DNA from: Candidatus Woesearchaeota archaeon | Lineage (GTDB): Archaea > Nanobdellota > Nanobdellia > Woesearchaeales > GW2011-AR9 | Assembly: GCA_945861715.1 (NCBI GenBank) | Contig: CAMAVK010000005.1 | Span: 1 to 54,839, forward strand | Direction: 5' to 3' | DNA: 54,839 nt | Part shown: in pieces, positions 24,180 through 32,900 of the stretch | Position numbering within the stretch: position 1 is the first letter of the stretch | Layout of the letters: each line of letters opens with the position of its first letter | Program-made: the position numbers and the translations under genes | The notes under the pieces: model-generated | Seen by the model: the letters and a program-made list of their open reading frames with translations, nothing else | Database searches by the model: none | What the model was told of the DNA's origin: nothing

Positions 24180-25661
24180 ATGAAAGTCACGATTCTTGAT
24201 TGTTATACGGATGAGGCGTCTGGGTTAGGTGTGCCTCCGTACTTAGGGACGTATCCTCGCTATTTGTTTGGGAAGTATAAATCTGAGGGGCATGAAGTTA
24301 CGTACTTAACCATTGATGATTTACGCTTGTGGCGTAAATATGGTGGGAAGAAGAAGGTTCCGAAGGTTTCTGAGAAGACTGATATTTATACTTATAACAC
24401 AACGATTCATGATGCAGAGAAGGTTCTTGGTTCTGTTAAGGCGGATGGAACTTGCGGTACGGACTTGCTGGTTGTTGTTCTTGGGGTGCATGTTCCAGGG
24501 AAATATTTGTCTGCGATGCCAGGAACGCTTCATGAGATTGTTCCACTCATTTCTGATTTGTCGATGCGAAAAGTGTTGACAGGCCCTGCGGTATTTGGGA
24601 CCCAGTTGCAAGGTGGGAAAAAGTCGGAGACGGCAGGATATGAGTATTTTGATTCCGTGGTTAATTCTGATGTTCCATTTGAAGAACTTGAGAAATATGT
24701 GCCTTATAGCTATGATATCATTTTACAGATTCCCGATAAACGTGTAATTGAGATAGAGACAGGTCGGGGTTGTGCAGTGGGGAAGTGTAGCTTTTGTACG
24801 GAACCACTTAAAAATAAGTTTGTGAATCGTGCCAAGAAGTATGTTGTTGCTGAGGTGATTGAGTACTATCGGCGTGGGGGGCGGTTTTTTCGTTTGGGAA
24901 AACAGGCGGATTTCTATGCAAGTGATGATCCAATTGGTATGTTGCGTGAGATTCGAGCTGTGTGTGTTGATTTAGAGATGTTGCATATTGATAACGTCAA
25001 TCCTAACTCTGTGGTGAAGGCAGGTGGGGAAGAAATTACTCGCGCAATTGTTGAGTATTGCACTCCTGGAAATATTGCGGCGTTTGGGGTTGAGAGTTTT
25101 GATAATGAGGTTGTGAAGGCGAATCTACTCAATACTATGCCTGCAATGGCGTTTAAGGCGATTGGCATTATCAATAAGTATGGTGCTGAGCGTGGGAGCA
25201 ATGGTCTTCCTAAATTTCTTCCTGGTATTAATATTATTTTTGGGTTGCTTGCTGAGTCGAAGAAGACACATAAAGCAAATATGGATGCGTTTGCACATAT
25301 TGTGGAGCAGGGATGGATGCTGCGCCGCATTAATATTCGTCAAGTAGCAGTTCTTCCAGGAACGTATCTTGAGTCACATGGTGGTCAGAAATTTTTCTTT
25401 AAGAATAAGGGATTATATTGGAAATGGCGCAATGAGATTCGTCAAAAGGTTGATAATCCGATGCTTGCACGGATACTGCCTTTGGGGACGGTTGTGCATG
25501 ATGTGTATGCTGAGATTTATGATGGCAAGACGACGTTTTGTCGGCAAATGGGGACGTATCCACTTGCAATTGGGGTGGCTGGTCGATTGGTGATTGGTCA
25601 GAAATATTCGATTGCGGTTACGGGATATATGTTGCGGAGTATTACGGGGAAGGTTGTTTGA
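24180..25661 (+). CDS. Radical SAM protein (archaeal COG1032-like)
   Basis: The protein is 493 residues. After an N-terminal alpha/beta region (~1-180) of the B12-binding-like type seen in COG1032 proteins, ETGRGCAVGKCSFC (195-206) places three Cys at 198, 203 and 206. The spacing C-x4-C-x2-C is wider than the classical C-x3-C-x2-C, as in several archaeal families. A TIM-barrel-like core follows (FRLGKQADFYASDDP; NPNSVVKAGGEE; FGVESFDNEVVKANLLNTM), then a C-terminal beta domain. It probably cleaves SAM reductively at a 4Fe-4S cluster; the substrate is unknown. The next gene is a HAD phosphatase on the same strand. Confidence 0.85.
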   Translation: MKVTILDCYTDEASGLGVPPYLGTYPRYLFGKYKSEGHEVTYLTIDDLRLWRKYGGKKKVPKVSEKTDIYTYNTTIHDAEKVLGSVKADGTCGTDLLVVVLGVHVPGKYLSAMPGTLHEIVPLISDLSMRKVLTGPAVFGTQLQGGKKSETAGYEYFDSVVNSDVPFEELEKYVPYSYDIILQIPDKRVIEIETGRGCAVGKCSFCTEPLKNKFVNRAKKYVVAEVIEYYRRGGRFFRLGKQADFYASDDPIGMLREIRAVCVDLEMLHIDNVNPNSVVKAGGEEITRAIVEYCTPGNIAAFGVESFDNEVVKANLLNTMPAMAFKAIGIINKYGAERGSNGLPKFLPGINIIFGLLAESKKTHKANMDAFAHIVEQGWMLRRINIRQVAVLPGTYLESHGGQKFFFKNKGLYWKWRNEIRQKVDNPMLARILPLGTVVHDVYAEIYDGKTTFCRQMGTYPLAIGVAGRLVIGQKYSIAVTGYMLRSITGKVV

Positions 25662-25719
25662 TTGTAATTTTATTTTTTTAACCCTCTACTTTTTTATAGC
25701 AGGTATGTTTTTTTCTCTT

Positions 25720-26310
25720 ATGAAGATTGGCGTTGACTTGGATGAAGTTGTGGTTGAACAGCTTCCAACTCTTATTGAGTTTTATCGTGCTAAGACTGGG
25801 CAGCATGTTCCATATGAGATGTTTCATAGTTATCTCTGGCCGGAAGTATGGGGTATAACACATGCAGAGGCGTATGCACTGGATGTTGAGTTTAAGAATT
25901 CTGATGCGTTTGCGAATCTTCCTGCGATTTCTGGGGCAATAGATGGACTATCTCATCTGGTTGATGTTAAGGGGCATGATGCCACTTATATCACTGCTCG
26001 TCCTCATGTTTTTTATGAGAAGACAAGACGGTGGATTGATCGTCATTTGTCGCATGTACGCGGAGAGCTTACCCATTGTCATGATCCATCAAAGCCTGAG
26101 TGGGGTGGAAAGAAATACAATGTTTGTAAGGAGTATGGTATATCCGTATTAGTAGAAGATGATGGGCGTCATGCAATTCCATGTGCTGAAAGGGGTATTA
26201 CTGTTTTGATGCCTGAGCGGCCATGGAATCGGAATGTGCGTGGTGAGAATATAATACCTGTTAGTTCTTGGACTGAGATTGTGGATTATATTAGTTCTTT
26301 GAAAAAGTAA
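25720..26310 (+). CDS. HAD-superfamily phosphatase / 5'-nucleotidase-like protein
   Basis: The 196-residue protein has HAD motif I as VDLDEVVVE (Asp nucleophile and general acid near residues 5 and 7), motif II in ATYITARPH, a helical cap (~15-65) containing SYLWPEVWG, and motif IV VEDDGRHA. This is the pattern of the NT5C-like/COG5663 nucleotidases. A deoxynucleotide or other small phosphate ester is the likely substrate. I chose ATG 25720 because the HAD fold starts directly; ATG 25705 (with AGGT before it) is an alternative adding five residues. Its end overlaps the convergent serine-hydrolase gene by 20 bases. Confidence 0.8.
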   Translation: MKIGVDLDEVVVEQLPTLIEFYRAKTGQHVPYEMFHSYLWPEVWGITHAEAYALDVEFKNSDAFANLPAISGAIDGLSHLVDVKGHDATYITARPHVFYEKTRRWIDRHLSHVRGELTHCHDPSKPEWGGKKYNVCKEYGISVLVEDDGRHAIPCAERGITVLMPERPWNRNVRGENIIPVSSWTEIVDYISSLKK

Positions 26311-27322
26311 TTGGCAAGGTTTGAACGTTCATTGCGGTTTGGCTGCTTTGTATTCTTTGGAAATCCGTTTGGTTCATCGTATAAGTATGGGTCATGTCTA
26401 CTATTTTCCCAATTAATGTTGCTGCCTGGTTTGGAGTCATGTCTTTTGTTAGAATGCAGAAGAAAGTTGGATTTTTTGGTAGATACATAATGCCACAGCT
26501 GTGAAAGTATTGATGGTTTTGGTATGGGGCTGAACCATATTTTTGTGCGATGGTTATGTTCTTCGCATTTGTTGTAAATGTCTTTATTTGAAATGTGGTG
26601 TTCGTTAAAAATGAAAGTAGTAGCTCAGAGTTCGCTGGATCAAGCGATGTTGAGAAAAACAGTGAAGTGAAGATAGGATACATTGATTTTGTGGTGATTT
26701 CAGGATCTAATTGACTGATGTGCTCTGGATTGTCATAAATTTGGAAATAGTCTGAACTGTCTAGTATGGTGTTTACATCTTCTGTTGTTACATATTTTAG
26801 TAAGGATGTGTGTGCGGTGTTGTCTGAGAATTGTAAATCTAACTGTAACATGGTTTGAAGTGGGACACTTGTTATGTTAGCTAGTCCTATACCACGTGTC
26901 ATGTCTTTTGATTCTTGATTGATTAATATGGGTGTTGTGTAATTTAATTGTTCTCGTTCGACTTTTTTAAGTATTGCTATAGCGATTGGAAGTTTGTTTA
27001 AACTAGCTGGAAAATATTGTTCTTTGGGGTTAATGGATAGTGATGCGCTCGTTCCAAGGTTAGTTAGTTCTATGGAAACGGTTCCATTTTGTTTTTGAAT
27101 TTCTATTTCCATTTCTTTTTTAAGAGAGTCATATTGAAGAATTAAATCACTTTTGGGAGGAAGAGTTCCGGTTGTTATTCTTGAAGAAAGATATTGATAT
27201 GGTAATGCACTCGCGTTTTGGATAGGGTCGCTCGTTGATGTTTGTGTTTGAAGTGTGAAAATAATAAGTGTTAGAAGTACGATGGTTTGAACTACAATGA
27301 TACTTATTAACACCTTTTTCAT
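26291..27322 (-). CDS. Class A beta-lactamase-fold serine hydrolase, membrane-anchored
   Basis: The 343-residue protein has an N-terminal signal anchor (~4-24). The catalytic domain shows Ser107-Leu-Asn-Lys110 (SxxK), Ser166-Asp-Asn168 (SDN) and Lys261-Tyr-Gly263 in place of the usual KTG. These mark the class A beta-lactamase / penicillin-binding superfamily. Archaea lack murein, so antibiotic resistance is not implied; a peptidase or esterase on the cell surface is more likely. The hydrolase domain faces outward. It is the only minus-strand gene in this stretch and converges with the HAD gene. Its promoter region merges with the 27.36-kb repeat. Confidence 0.8.
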   Translation of the reverse strand: MKKVLISIIVVQTIVLLTLIIFTLQTQTSTSDPIQNASALPYQYLSSRITTGTLPPKSDLILQYDSLKKEMEIEIQKQNGTVSIELTNLGTSASLSINPKEQYFPASLNKLPIAIAILKKVEREQLNYTTPILINQESKDMTRGIGLANITSVPLQTMLQLDLQFSDNTAHTSLLKYVTTEDVNTILDSSDYFQIYDNPEHISQLDPEITTKSMYPIFTSLFFSTSLDPANSELLLSFLTNTTFQIKTFTTNAKNITIAQKYGSAPYQNHQYFHSCGIMYLPKNPTFFCILTKDMTPNQAATLIGKIVDMTHTYTMNQTDFQRIQSSQTAMNVQTLPITFSKN

Positions 27323-27360
27323 AATTTTATTTTTGGCTTTTTATTTATATTTTTATGTGT

Positions 27361-27598
27361 AGAGAACTTTGCATAATTCATATTTTTTAGGCAAAGTTCT
27401 CAAAGAGTACTTTGCAATGGCTCGATTTGAGCTTATTTCAGCGCCTCACGGCGCTGCACAAATGTGACAAATCGATTCACAAGAAATAACTGAGTCATTT
27501 CTGTGCGCAGATAAAGTCGTTGCTTTATCTTCTGTTTGCAAAGTACTCTATATTGTAGGAAACCTTTCATAAGTAGCTTTTTCATGGCAAAGTTCTCT
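27361..27598. repeat. Dispersed hairpin-rich repeat, copy 1 (upstream of glyS)
   Basis: This 238-bp noncoding element is bounded by AGAGAACTTTGC (27361-27372) and its inverse GCAAAGTTCTCT (27587-27598). Inside is a second, perfect 13-bp inverted pair, AGAGTACTTTGCA (27404-27416) and 27537-27549, plus an inverted copy GCAAAGTTCTC at 27391-27401. The core folds as CGATTTG (27423-27429) with CAAATCG (27468-27474) around hairpin CAGCGCC/GGCGCTG (27439-27456). Two additional hairpins, AGAAAT/ATTTCT and AGATAAAG/CTTTATCT, are present only in this copy. A 67-codon frame on the minus strand inside it is not credible as a gene. It fills the glyS upstream gap. Confidence 0.75.
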
Positions 27599-27670
27599 GT
27601 ACTTGCTTCAGATGATGATTTGTTGGTGTTTAGCAAAATATTATTAAAGGAGTGGGCGTGTTTGTAGTCT

Positions 27671-29158
27671 ATGGTACATACAGCAAAAGATTTAGCAGTT
27701 TTTTTGAAGAAGAAAGGTTTTATTTATCCCTCGTGTGAGATTTATGGGGGGGTTGCTGGGTTGTATGATTATGGTCATTTAGGTACGCTTCTTAAGAAAA
27801 ATTGGGAGAATGTATGGCGTGAGTATTTTCTTGGTTTGAATGATAACTTTTTTGAAATTGAAACGGCTAATATTGCGCATGAAAATGTTTTTCGCGCATC
27901 AGGCCATTTAGAAAATTTTTCAGATCCCATTGTGAAGTGTTCAAAGGTAGGATGTGATTTTTCAGAGCGTGCTGATCATTTTGTGACTAAGGCTACGGGG
28001 AAAAGAACGGAAGGTTGGAGTCCTGAAGATTTGAATTTAGCTATAAAAGCAGATGGTTTGATATGTCCTACATGCAAAAGTGTTCTTGCTCCGTGTGAAG
28101 CGATGAATATGATGTTTCCTTTGAATATGGGTGTTGGAGGCCGAAATCGGGCGTATTTACGACCTGAGACAGCACAGTCACCATATGTTAATTTTAAGAT
28201 TCAACATGAGATTTTGCGAAAAAAAATGCCAATGGGTTTAGCACTTATTGGTCGGGCATATCGAAATGAAATTTCACCAAAATCTTCGCCGCCGCGTTAT
28301 CGAGAGTTTACGCAAGCAGAGTTACAGATTTTTTTTAATCCGTCTACGGTTAATGTACATCCTGATTTTGCGTTGGTTGCTGATTATCAATTGAATGTGT
28401 TGCTTGAAGCTGATCGAGCGGGTGAGACGGTTGTTGTACGGACGGCTGCAGCGCTTGTTGCATTAGGTTTGCCGCAGTTTTATGTCTATCATCTTTGCAA
28501 GATTCAACAATTTTACTTTGATGTGCTGCGGATTAATCCTATTAAATTTAGATTGTATCAGCTAGATGATTCTGAGAAGGCGTTCTATAACAAGTATCAT
28601 TTTGATTTAGAGATTGAAATGGAAGAACACGGATGGGTTGAAGTTGGGGGGTTACATTATCGAACTGATCACGATTTAGGTGGCCATGAGCGTGTATCTA
28701 AAGTAAGTATGGACGTTTTTGATGAAGTAAGCCAAGAGAAATATATTCCTCATATACTTGAGTGTTCGTTTGGTGTTGATCGAAATGTATATGCGTTACT
28801 TGATTCAGGATATGTTGACGATACTACTCGAGGTAACGTGGTGTTGGGTTTGAGGCCACTGATTGCGCCGTTTGTGTGTGCAGTGTTGCCTTTGGTTAAG
28901 AATAAGGAAGAGATTACCACTCTTGCTCGAAGCGTGCTTGGTGCGGTTAAATCCGTTGGTAAAGTGTATTATGATGAGACGGGTACTGTTGGTAAACGCT
29001 ATGCACGAGCCGATGAACAGGGTGTTCCATATTGTGTGACGGTGGATTTTGAATCGCTTGTTGATGGCTGTGTGACCGTGCGTAATAGAGATACGACCGT
29101 GCAGGATCGAGTTAAGATTGCAGAGTTGGGTTCGTATTTGAATGCGAAGAAAAATTAA
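27671..29158 (+). CDS. glyS: Glycyl-tRNA synthetase (alpha2, archaeal/eukaryotic type)
   Basis: The 495-residue class II synthetase starts LAVFLKKKGFIYPSCEIYGG (motif 1 region), has a Cys-rich insertion (CSKVGCDF, CPTCKSVLAPC), motif 2 (GRAYRNEISPKSSPPRYREF), motif 3 (ILECSFGVDRNVYALL) and a C-terminal anticodon-binding domain (~370-495). It attaches glycine to tRNA-Gly. No bacterial-type glyQ/glyS pair is needed. A dispersed repeat lies between it and the upstream gene and may carry or modify its promoter. The next gene (SSB) has its own TATA box. Confidence 0.96.
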   Translation: MVHTAKDLAVFLKKKGFIYPSCEIYGGVAGLYDYGHLGTLLKKNWENVWREYFLGLNDNFFEIETANIAHENVFRASGHLENFSDPIVKCSKVGCDFSERADHFVTKATGKRTEGWSPEDLNLAIKADGLICPTCKSVLAPCEAMNMMFPLNMGVGGRNRAYLRPETAQSPYVNFKIQHEILRKKMPMGLALIGRAYRNEISPKSSPPRYREFTQAELQIFFNPSTVNVHPDFALVADYQLNVLLEADRAGETVVVRTAAALVALGLPQFYVYHLCKIQQFYFDVLRINPIKFRLYQLDDSEKAFYNKYHFDLEIEMEEHGWVEVGGLHYRTDHDLGGHERVSKVSMDVFDEVSQEKYIPHILECSFGVDRNVYALLDSGYVDDTTRGNVVLGLRPLIAPFVCAVLPLVKNKEEITTLARSVLGAVKSVGKVYYDETGTVGKRYARADEQGVPYCVTVDFESLVDGCVTVRNRDTTVQDRVKIAELGSYLNAKKN

Positions 29159-29232
29159 TCTTTTTTATTATGGTTCGTCAGTTTTTTTAATTTCATATAA
29201 TCTTTTTTTTGTTACTTTTTTAGAGATAAATC

Positions 29233-29241
29233 TTTTTATAC
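29233..29241 (+). promoter_or_regulatory. TATA box of the SSB gene
   Basis: TTTTTATAC is 22-30 bases before the ATG at 29263 and implies a leaderless message. Confidence 0.5.
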
Positions 29242-29262
29242 TCTGGTTGATGTTGTAAATTT

Positions 29263-29979
29263 ATGGATATTAAAGATATACAAGCTAATCAAGGAAATAT
29301 TGATGTTATTTGCGATGTGGTTCGCAAGGATTCTATTCGAGAGTTTGAGAAGTTTGGTAAGGTAGGAAAAGTTTGTAATGCAACACTTGCTGATGCCACA
29401 GGGGATATTACATTTAGTTTATGGAATGATGATATTGAAAAGTATAATGTAGGAGATAAACTTCATATTACTGGTGGGTGGTGCTCTGAGTTTAAAGGGA
29501 ATAAACAATTGTCTGCTGGGAAGTATGGGAAGGTTGAAATTGTAGGAAAAGCAACGATAGCTGCAACAGTTACTCCTGCTGTTATGTCTGGTGTTGGTGG
29601 AGCTGCTTTGGTAACGTCAGGTTCGGGTAGCGCTGTGAAGGGGCAACGTGATTTGTTTTCGACTCCTGTTATTGATACTAAAGCTGCAAGTGGAACTAGT
29701 AGTTCAGGCAGTAATTCGAGTGGGTATGGTGGGTCATCCGGGTTTAGTGGTTCATCTGGCTCTGGGGGGTATAGTAATCGAGCTTCTACGTTCAAGTATT
29801 CTATTGATGAAGGTATTGAATTATTAACTCCTGCTGCGAAGTCTAAACCGCTTGTTGAGATTCCAAAGAAAAAAGTGTATGATCCATATGATGATGGGGA
29901 TGAGAAAGTTCGTAGTGAAGAGTTAGATGAGGAAGCAGAGGAGACAGGTCATGATACTGATGAGGAATATGTTGAATAG
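29263..29979 (+). CDS. Single-OB-fold ssDNA-binding protein (SOSS-B / crenarchaeal SSB-like)
   Basis: The product is 238 residues. Residues ~1-100 form one OB fold (VICDVVRKDSIREFEKFGK, CNATLADATGDITFSLWNDD, GDKLHITGGW), the arrangement of Sulfolobus SSB and human SOSS-B. A Gly/Ser-rich flexible linker (~130-180) and a strongly acidic tail follow, ending TDEEYVE. Such tails recruit repair and replication partners. The linker is longer than in Sulfolobus SSB, which is ~148 residues. Conserved aromatic residues (Trp, Phe) in the OB strands fit base stacking. Function is confidently nucleic-acid binding; whether it is the main SSB of the cell cannot be told here. Confidence 0.82.
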   Translation: MDIKDIQANQGNIDVICDVVRKDSIREFEKFGKVGKVCNATLADATGDITFSLWNDDIEKYNVGDKLHITGGWCSEFKGNKQLSAGKYGKVEIVGKATIAATVTPAVMSGVGGAALVTSGSGSAVKGQRDLFSTPVIDTKAASGTSSSGSNSSGYGGSSGFSGSSGSGGYSNRASTFKYSIDEGIELLTPAAKSKPLVEIPKKKVYDPYDDGDEKVRSEELDEEAEETGHDTDEEYVE

Positions 29980-30022
29980 TTTTTTATTTTTTTCTTGTGG
30001 TTTGTTCTTTGTTAGATAATAG

Positions 30023-30550
30023 TTATGTCTTGTCTAAAAAATATTCTTTCACTTCTGGTTGTGGTGCGGTGAGCATTTTTTCTAAGCTACTTTCTTTTGG
30101 CACGTGGAGTGTGCCTTTTCCTCTGAGGTGGGTTGAGAAATATTCTTCTGTTGGGATTTGTTTTTGGTGCAAGTAGACATATTTCTCTTTTGGTGTTTCT
30201 CGAATTGGTTGGGTATTCATCCAGGCCCATGGGAGAAAATATGCAGTTCTTTTGATGATGCTTTGTTCGATTTGCTGCATGTTTTCAATTGTGGATGATG
30301 GTTGGTTTGCGTTGTAAAAAAGTATGCACCAGAACAATTCTAAACTTGGGTTTTCAATTGGGAATCGTGGTATTTGTTCTGCGTGGATGGTGACTTGATA
30401 TGTGTGTTTTGCGCCTCTTGATTTAACTTCGATTCCAATTGATTCGTTTTTGAGGTCTATTCCTGAGTGATTTCTTGTAAGGTTGAAGATTGTGGCAATG
30501 TAGTGTTCGTTAAGAAATCCGACTGCGTTTGCGTAGATTGGAGGTTTCAC
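30023..30550 (-). CDS. PD-(D/E)XK-nuclease-like hypothetical protein
   Basis: The protein is 175 residues. The N-terminal 45 residues show Glu15 in a helix (GFLNEHYIATIF), Asp32 in SGIDL and Glu41-Val-Lys43 in IGIEVKSRG. The order E ... D-x8-E-x-K matches the restriction-endonuclease-like fold used by Holliday-junction resolvases and restriction enzymes. After that the resemblance fades. It may be a structure-specific or defence nuclease; no methylase is nearby, which argues against a classical restriction system. It is transcribed divergently from pop5. Confidence is limited to the fold. Confidence 0.6.
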   Translation of the reverse strand: MKPPIYANAVGFLNEHYIATIFNLTRNHSGIDLKNESIGIEVKSRGAKHTYQVTIHAEQIPRFPIENPSLELFWCILFYNANQPSSTIENMQQIEQSIIKRTAYFLPWAWMNTQPIRETPKEKYVYLHQKQIPTEEYFSTHLRGKGTLHVPKESSLEKMLTAPQPEVKEYFLDKT

Positions 30551-30606
30551 TTATTGCTTTGGTATTGGTGTGGTTTTATTGATTGTGGTGGTTGACTTCC
30601 CGTACG

Positions 30607-30615
30607 TTTTATATA
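30607..30615 (+). promoter_or_regulatory. TATA box of pop5
   Basis: TTTTATATA ends 21 bases before the ATG at 30637. This supports the shorter pop5 start over the in-frame one at 30583, which would place the box inside the gene. Confidence 0.6.
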
Positions 30616-30636
30616 CCTGCTTTTCTTTTTGTAGGT

Positions 30637-30999
30637 ATGGCATTACTTCCAACTCTTCGACAAAAGAAGAGATATGTTGTTTTTGAGATTGTTGGAGCTG
30701 TCGGGGTGGGGTCGTTTCGGTTAGAAGATGTGTCGCAAGCGGTTATGATTCAGATGCATGATTTTATTGGGACGCTTGGGATGTCGAGGTCCGGGGTTAT
30801 TTTTGTGAAGGAGAGGTATGTGCCACCATTTTTTGTGCTTAGATGCAATCACACAGCTGTGGATGATGTGAAAAGTGGGGTTATTCTAATCAAAAAGATT
30901 AAAAACAGTCCGGTCATTATTCGTTCTGTATCAGTGAGTGGGTCTCTTTCAAATGTATCTGATAAGGCTCCGAGGACAAAAAAGATTGGTGGGAAGTAA
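30637..30999 (+). CDS. rnp2: RNase P protein component 2 (Pop5)
   Basis: The 120-residue protein has the Pop5/Rpp14 start (LLPTLRQKKRYVVFEIVG), the conserved helix region with MHDFIGTLGMSRSG, the strand with ERYVPPFFVLRCNHTAVDDV and the SVSVSGSL terminus. It binds the catalytic RNA of RNase P and assists 5' maturation of tRNA. The start follows from the TATA box and from family length. In many archaea pop5 lies just upstream of psmA and the exosome genes, as here, but in this genome a copy of a dispersed repeat separates pop5 from psmA. Confidence 0.88.
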   Translation: MALLPTLRQKKRYVVFEIVGAVGVGSFRLEDVSQAVMIQMHDFIGTLGMSRSGVIFVKERYVPPFFVLRCNHTAVDDVKSGVILIKKIKNSPVIIRSVSVSGSLSNVSDKAPRTKKIGGK

Positions 31000-31055
31000 T
31001 TTATACTGGGTATCTATCTTTATTGTGGTTTTCAGTTAGTTTCGGGTTATCTATT

Positions 31056-31186
31056 GAGAAGTTTGCATAATTTATAAAAAATTGGCAAACTTATCAAAGA
31101 GGACTTTGCAATGGCTCGATTTAAGCTTATTTCAGCACCTTATGGTGCTGTATAAATGTGACAAATCGATTTTTGCAAAGTTCTCT
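31056..31186. repeat. Dispersed hairpin-rich repeat, copy 2 (upstream of psmA)
   Basis: This 131-bp copy begins GAGAAGTTTGCA (31056-31067), has AGAGGACTTTGCA at 31098-31110 and ends TGCAAAGTTCTCT (31174-31186). Between 31098 and 31169 it is very close to copy 1. The core hairpin is CAGCACC (31133-31139) with GGTGCTG (31144-31150): the G-C pair of copy 1 has become A-T on both sides, so pairing is kept. The outer stem CGATTT/AAATCG is retained, one pair shorter. The two extra hairpins of copy 1 are absent. It ends 27 bases before the psmA ATG. Confidence 0.75.
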
Positions 31187-31212
31187 ATTAATATTAACAA
31201 CGGGGTGTGATT

Positions 31213-31938
31213 ATGAATACAAGTAAACAAATGATTGATAAGATGGGGTACGATAGAAGTATCACAATGTTTTCTCCTGATGGTAGATTGCTTCAAGTTG
31301 AGTATGCGAAGAAGACGGTTAAACAAGGTTCGACTGCTATTGGTATTGCATGTAAGGATGGTGTTGTGTTTGTAGCTGATAAACGTGTTACTTCTAAGTT
31401 GATGGTACCTGAAGCTATTGAGAAGATGTTTCGAATTGATGATCATATTGTGGCAACGGCTGCAGGTATTATCTCGGATGCGCGAGTTCTCGTTGATCGA
31501 GCACAACTTCGAGCACAACAACATTATGTGACATATGATTCAAAAATTGATATTGTTTCTATTGTGAAAGAAATGTGTGATATGAAACAAATTTGTACTC
31601 AATCAGCTGGTCTTAGGCCGTTTGGTGTATCTCTTTTAGTAGGTGGTGTTGAAGAGGATGGAACCATTAAACTTTTTGTTACGGAGCCGTATGGGTTGTA
31701 TTTTCAGTTCCTTGCTGCTGTAATTGGTGAAGGCGAAACTGATATTGATTCTATGCTTCAAAAGAGATACAAAGTAGGTATAACAATTGATGAAGGTCTT
31801 CGTCTAGGATTATCTTGTTTGAAGGAATTTTTGAAGACAGATTTCAATGCAGAGCGAGTTGATGCTGGGTATATTGATGTTGCAACCAAAAGATTTGTAA
31901 AACTCGACTTAGAAGAGATTCGAAAATTGACGAAGTAA
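31213..31938 (+). CDS. psmA: Proteasome alpha subunit
   Basis: The 241-residue protein has the alpha-type N-terminal helix and gate (MGYDRSITMFSPDGRLLQVE, YAKKTVKQGSTAIGI), then the typical core (VFVADKRVTSKL; HIVATAAGIISDARVLVDRA; TQSAGLRPFGVSLLVGG; EPYGLYFQFLAAVIGEG). It forms the outer heptameric rings of the 20S proteasome and gates entry to the chamber. The beta subunit is not in this window. ATG 31213 has GGGGTG just upstream; GTG 31207 is possible but would add only two residues. It heads the exosome gene run. Confidence 0.96.
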   Translation: MNTSKQMIDKMGYDRSITMFSPDGRLLQVEYAKKTVKQGSTAIGIACKDGVVFVADKRVTSKLMVPEAIEKMFRIDDHIVATAAGIISDARVLVDRAQLRAQQHYVTYDSKIDIVSIVKEMCDMKQICTQSAGLRPFGVSLLVGGVEEDGTIKLFVTEPYGLYFQFLAAVIGEGETDIDSMLQKRYKVGITIDEGLRLGLSCLKEFLKTDFNAERVDAGYIDVATKRFVKLDLEEIRKLTK

Positions 31939-32156
31939 GTGGATTTTTAATCATTTTGTTTCTTTATTGATTTAGTTTAATTTTTTGGTCTTTTTTGCTT
32001 TTTTTAGTCTTTTTTTTAACCTGTTCTGAATCTATTTGGGAGTACGTGTTTAAACCGCAAGCTTTTAAAAGAAGGGGACTTTTTAGGTCTTGAGAGAGAA
32101 AAAAATGAAATAAGGTCCTTGCGGGTCTCTCATGTACGCAGAGGGGAGTTGAGATA

Positions 32157-32831
32157 ATGAGTGAAGTTTTTGTTGCTGAGCGGGATGTTGTTATTCCTGG
32201 TGAAAAGTTGGCTGATGGCATGGATTTTTTGCCTGGCGAAAATACGTATCGAGATAATTCTGGTATTTATTCTAGAGTTCTTGGTATTGTTGGTTTATCT
32301 GGGCGAGTTTTGAAGATTACGCCTTTAGCTGGTCCGTATGTTCCTCGAATTGGAGATCGAATTATTGCGAAGGTTTTTGATATTACTATGAGTGGTTGGA
32401 GAGTTGATACTAACACGGCTTATAGTGCATTACTTAATGTACGGGATGCTACTACTCGGTTTATCAAAAAGGAAGAAGATCTTACGCAAATCATTGCAAT
32501 TGGTGAATATGTTGTTGTTAATATTACCAATGTTACTTCTCAAAATTTAATTGATGTGTCGATGCGTGGTCCTGATCTTTGTAAAGTGGAAGGCGGTCGT
32601 ATCATGTCGATTAATAGTATGAAGGTTCCTCGTGTTATTGGGAAAGCTGGTTCAATGATTCAACTTCTTAAGGAGAAAACGGGTTGTGATATTACTGTTG
32701 GTCAAAATGGTCTTATCTGGGTTCGTGGTACTGCTGAAGGAGAATACAAGGCTGAGAGAGCTATCAAGTTTATTGAAGCAAAATCTCATTTAGATGGGCT
32801 TACGGAGCGCGTTCAAGCGTTGCTTAACTAA
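32157..32831 (+). CDS. rrp4: Exosome cap subunit Rrp4
   Basis: The 224-residue protein has the N-terminal domain (VIPGEKLADGMDFLPGENT), an S1 RNA-binding domain (~60-145; GDRIIAKVFDITMSGWRVD) and a KH domain (~150-215; INSMKVPRVIGKAGSMIQLL). It caps the Rrp41-Rrp42 ring and guides RNA into it. GAGGGGAG lies 8-16 bases upstream. A TATA-like CTTTTAAAAG at about 32062 suggests a leader of roughly 70 bases containing GAGAGA/TCTCTC. SBDS, usually encoded just before rrp4, is absent from the 218-base gap. Confidence 0.94.
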   Translation: MSEVFVAERDVVIPGEKLADGMDFLPGENTYRDNSGIYSRVLGIVGLSGRVLKITPLAGPYVPRIGDRIIAKVFDITMSGWRVDTNTAYSALLNVRDATTRFIKKEEDLTQIIAIGEYVVVNITNVTSQNLIDVSMRGPDLCKVEGGRIMSINSMKVPRVIGKAGSMIQLLKEKTGCDITVGQNGLIWVRGTAEGEYKAERAIKFIEAKSHLDGLTERVQALLN

Positions 32832-32900
32832 GTGAGTTGAGGAAATACTTTACGTATCTCAATTACGCATAAATTACAAATTATACTGAGAGTTGAAAAC

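Noticed and set aside
27433-27636. 67-codon minus-strand frame inside the dispersed repeat
   Set aside because: The frame lies across hairpin arms, lacks a ribosome-binding site and is not kept in the second repeat copy.
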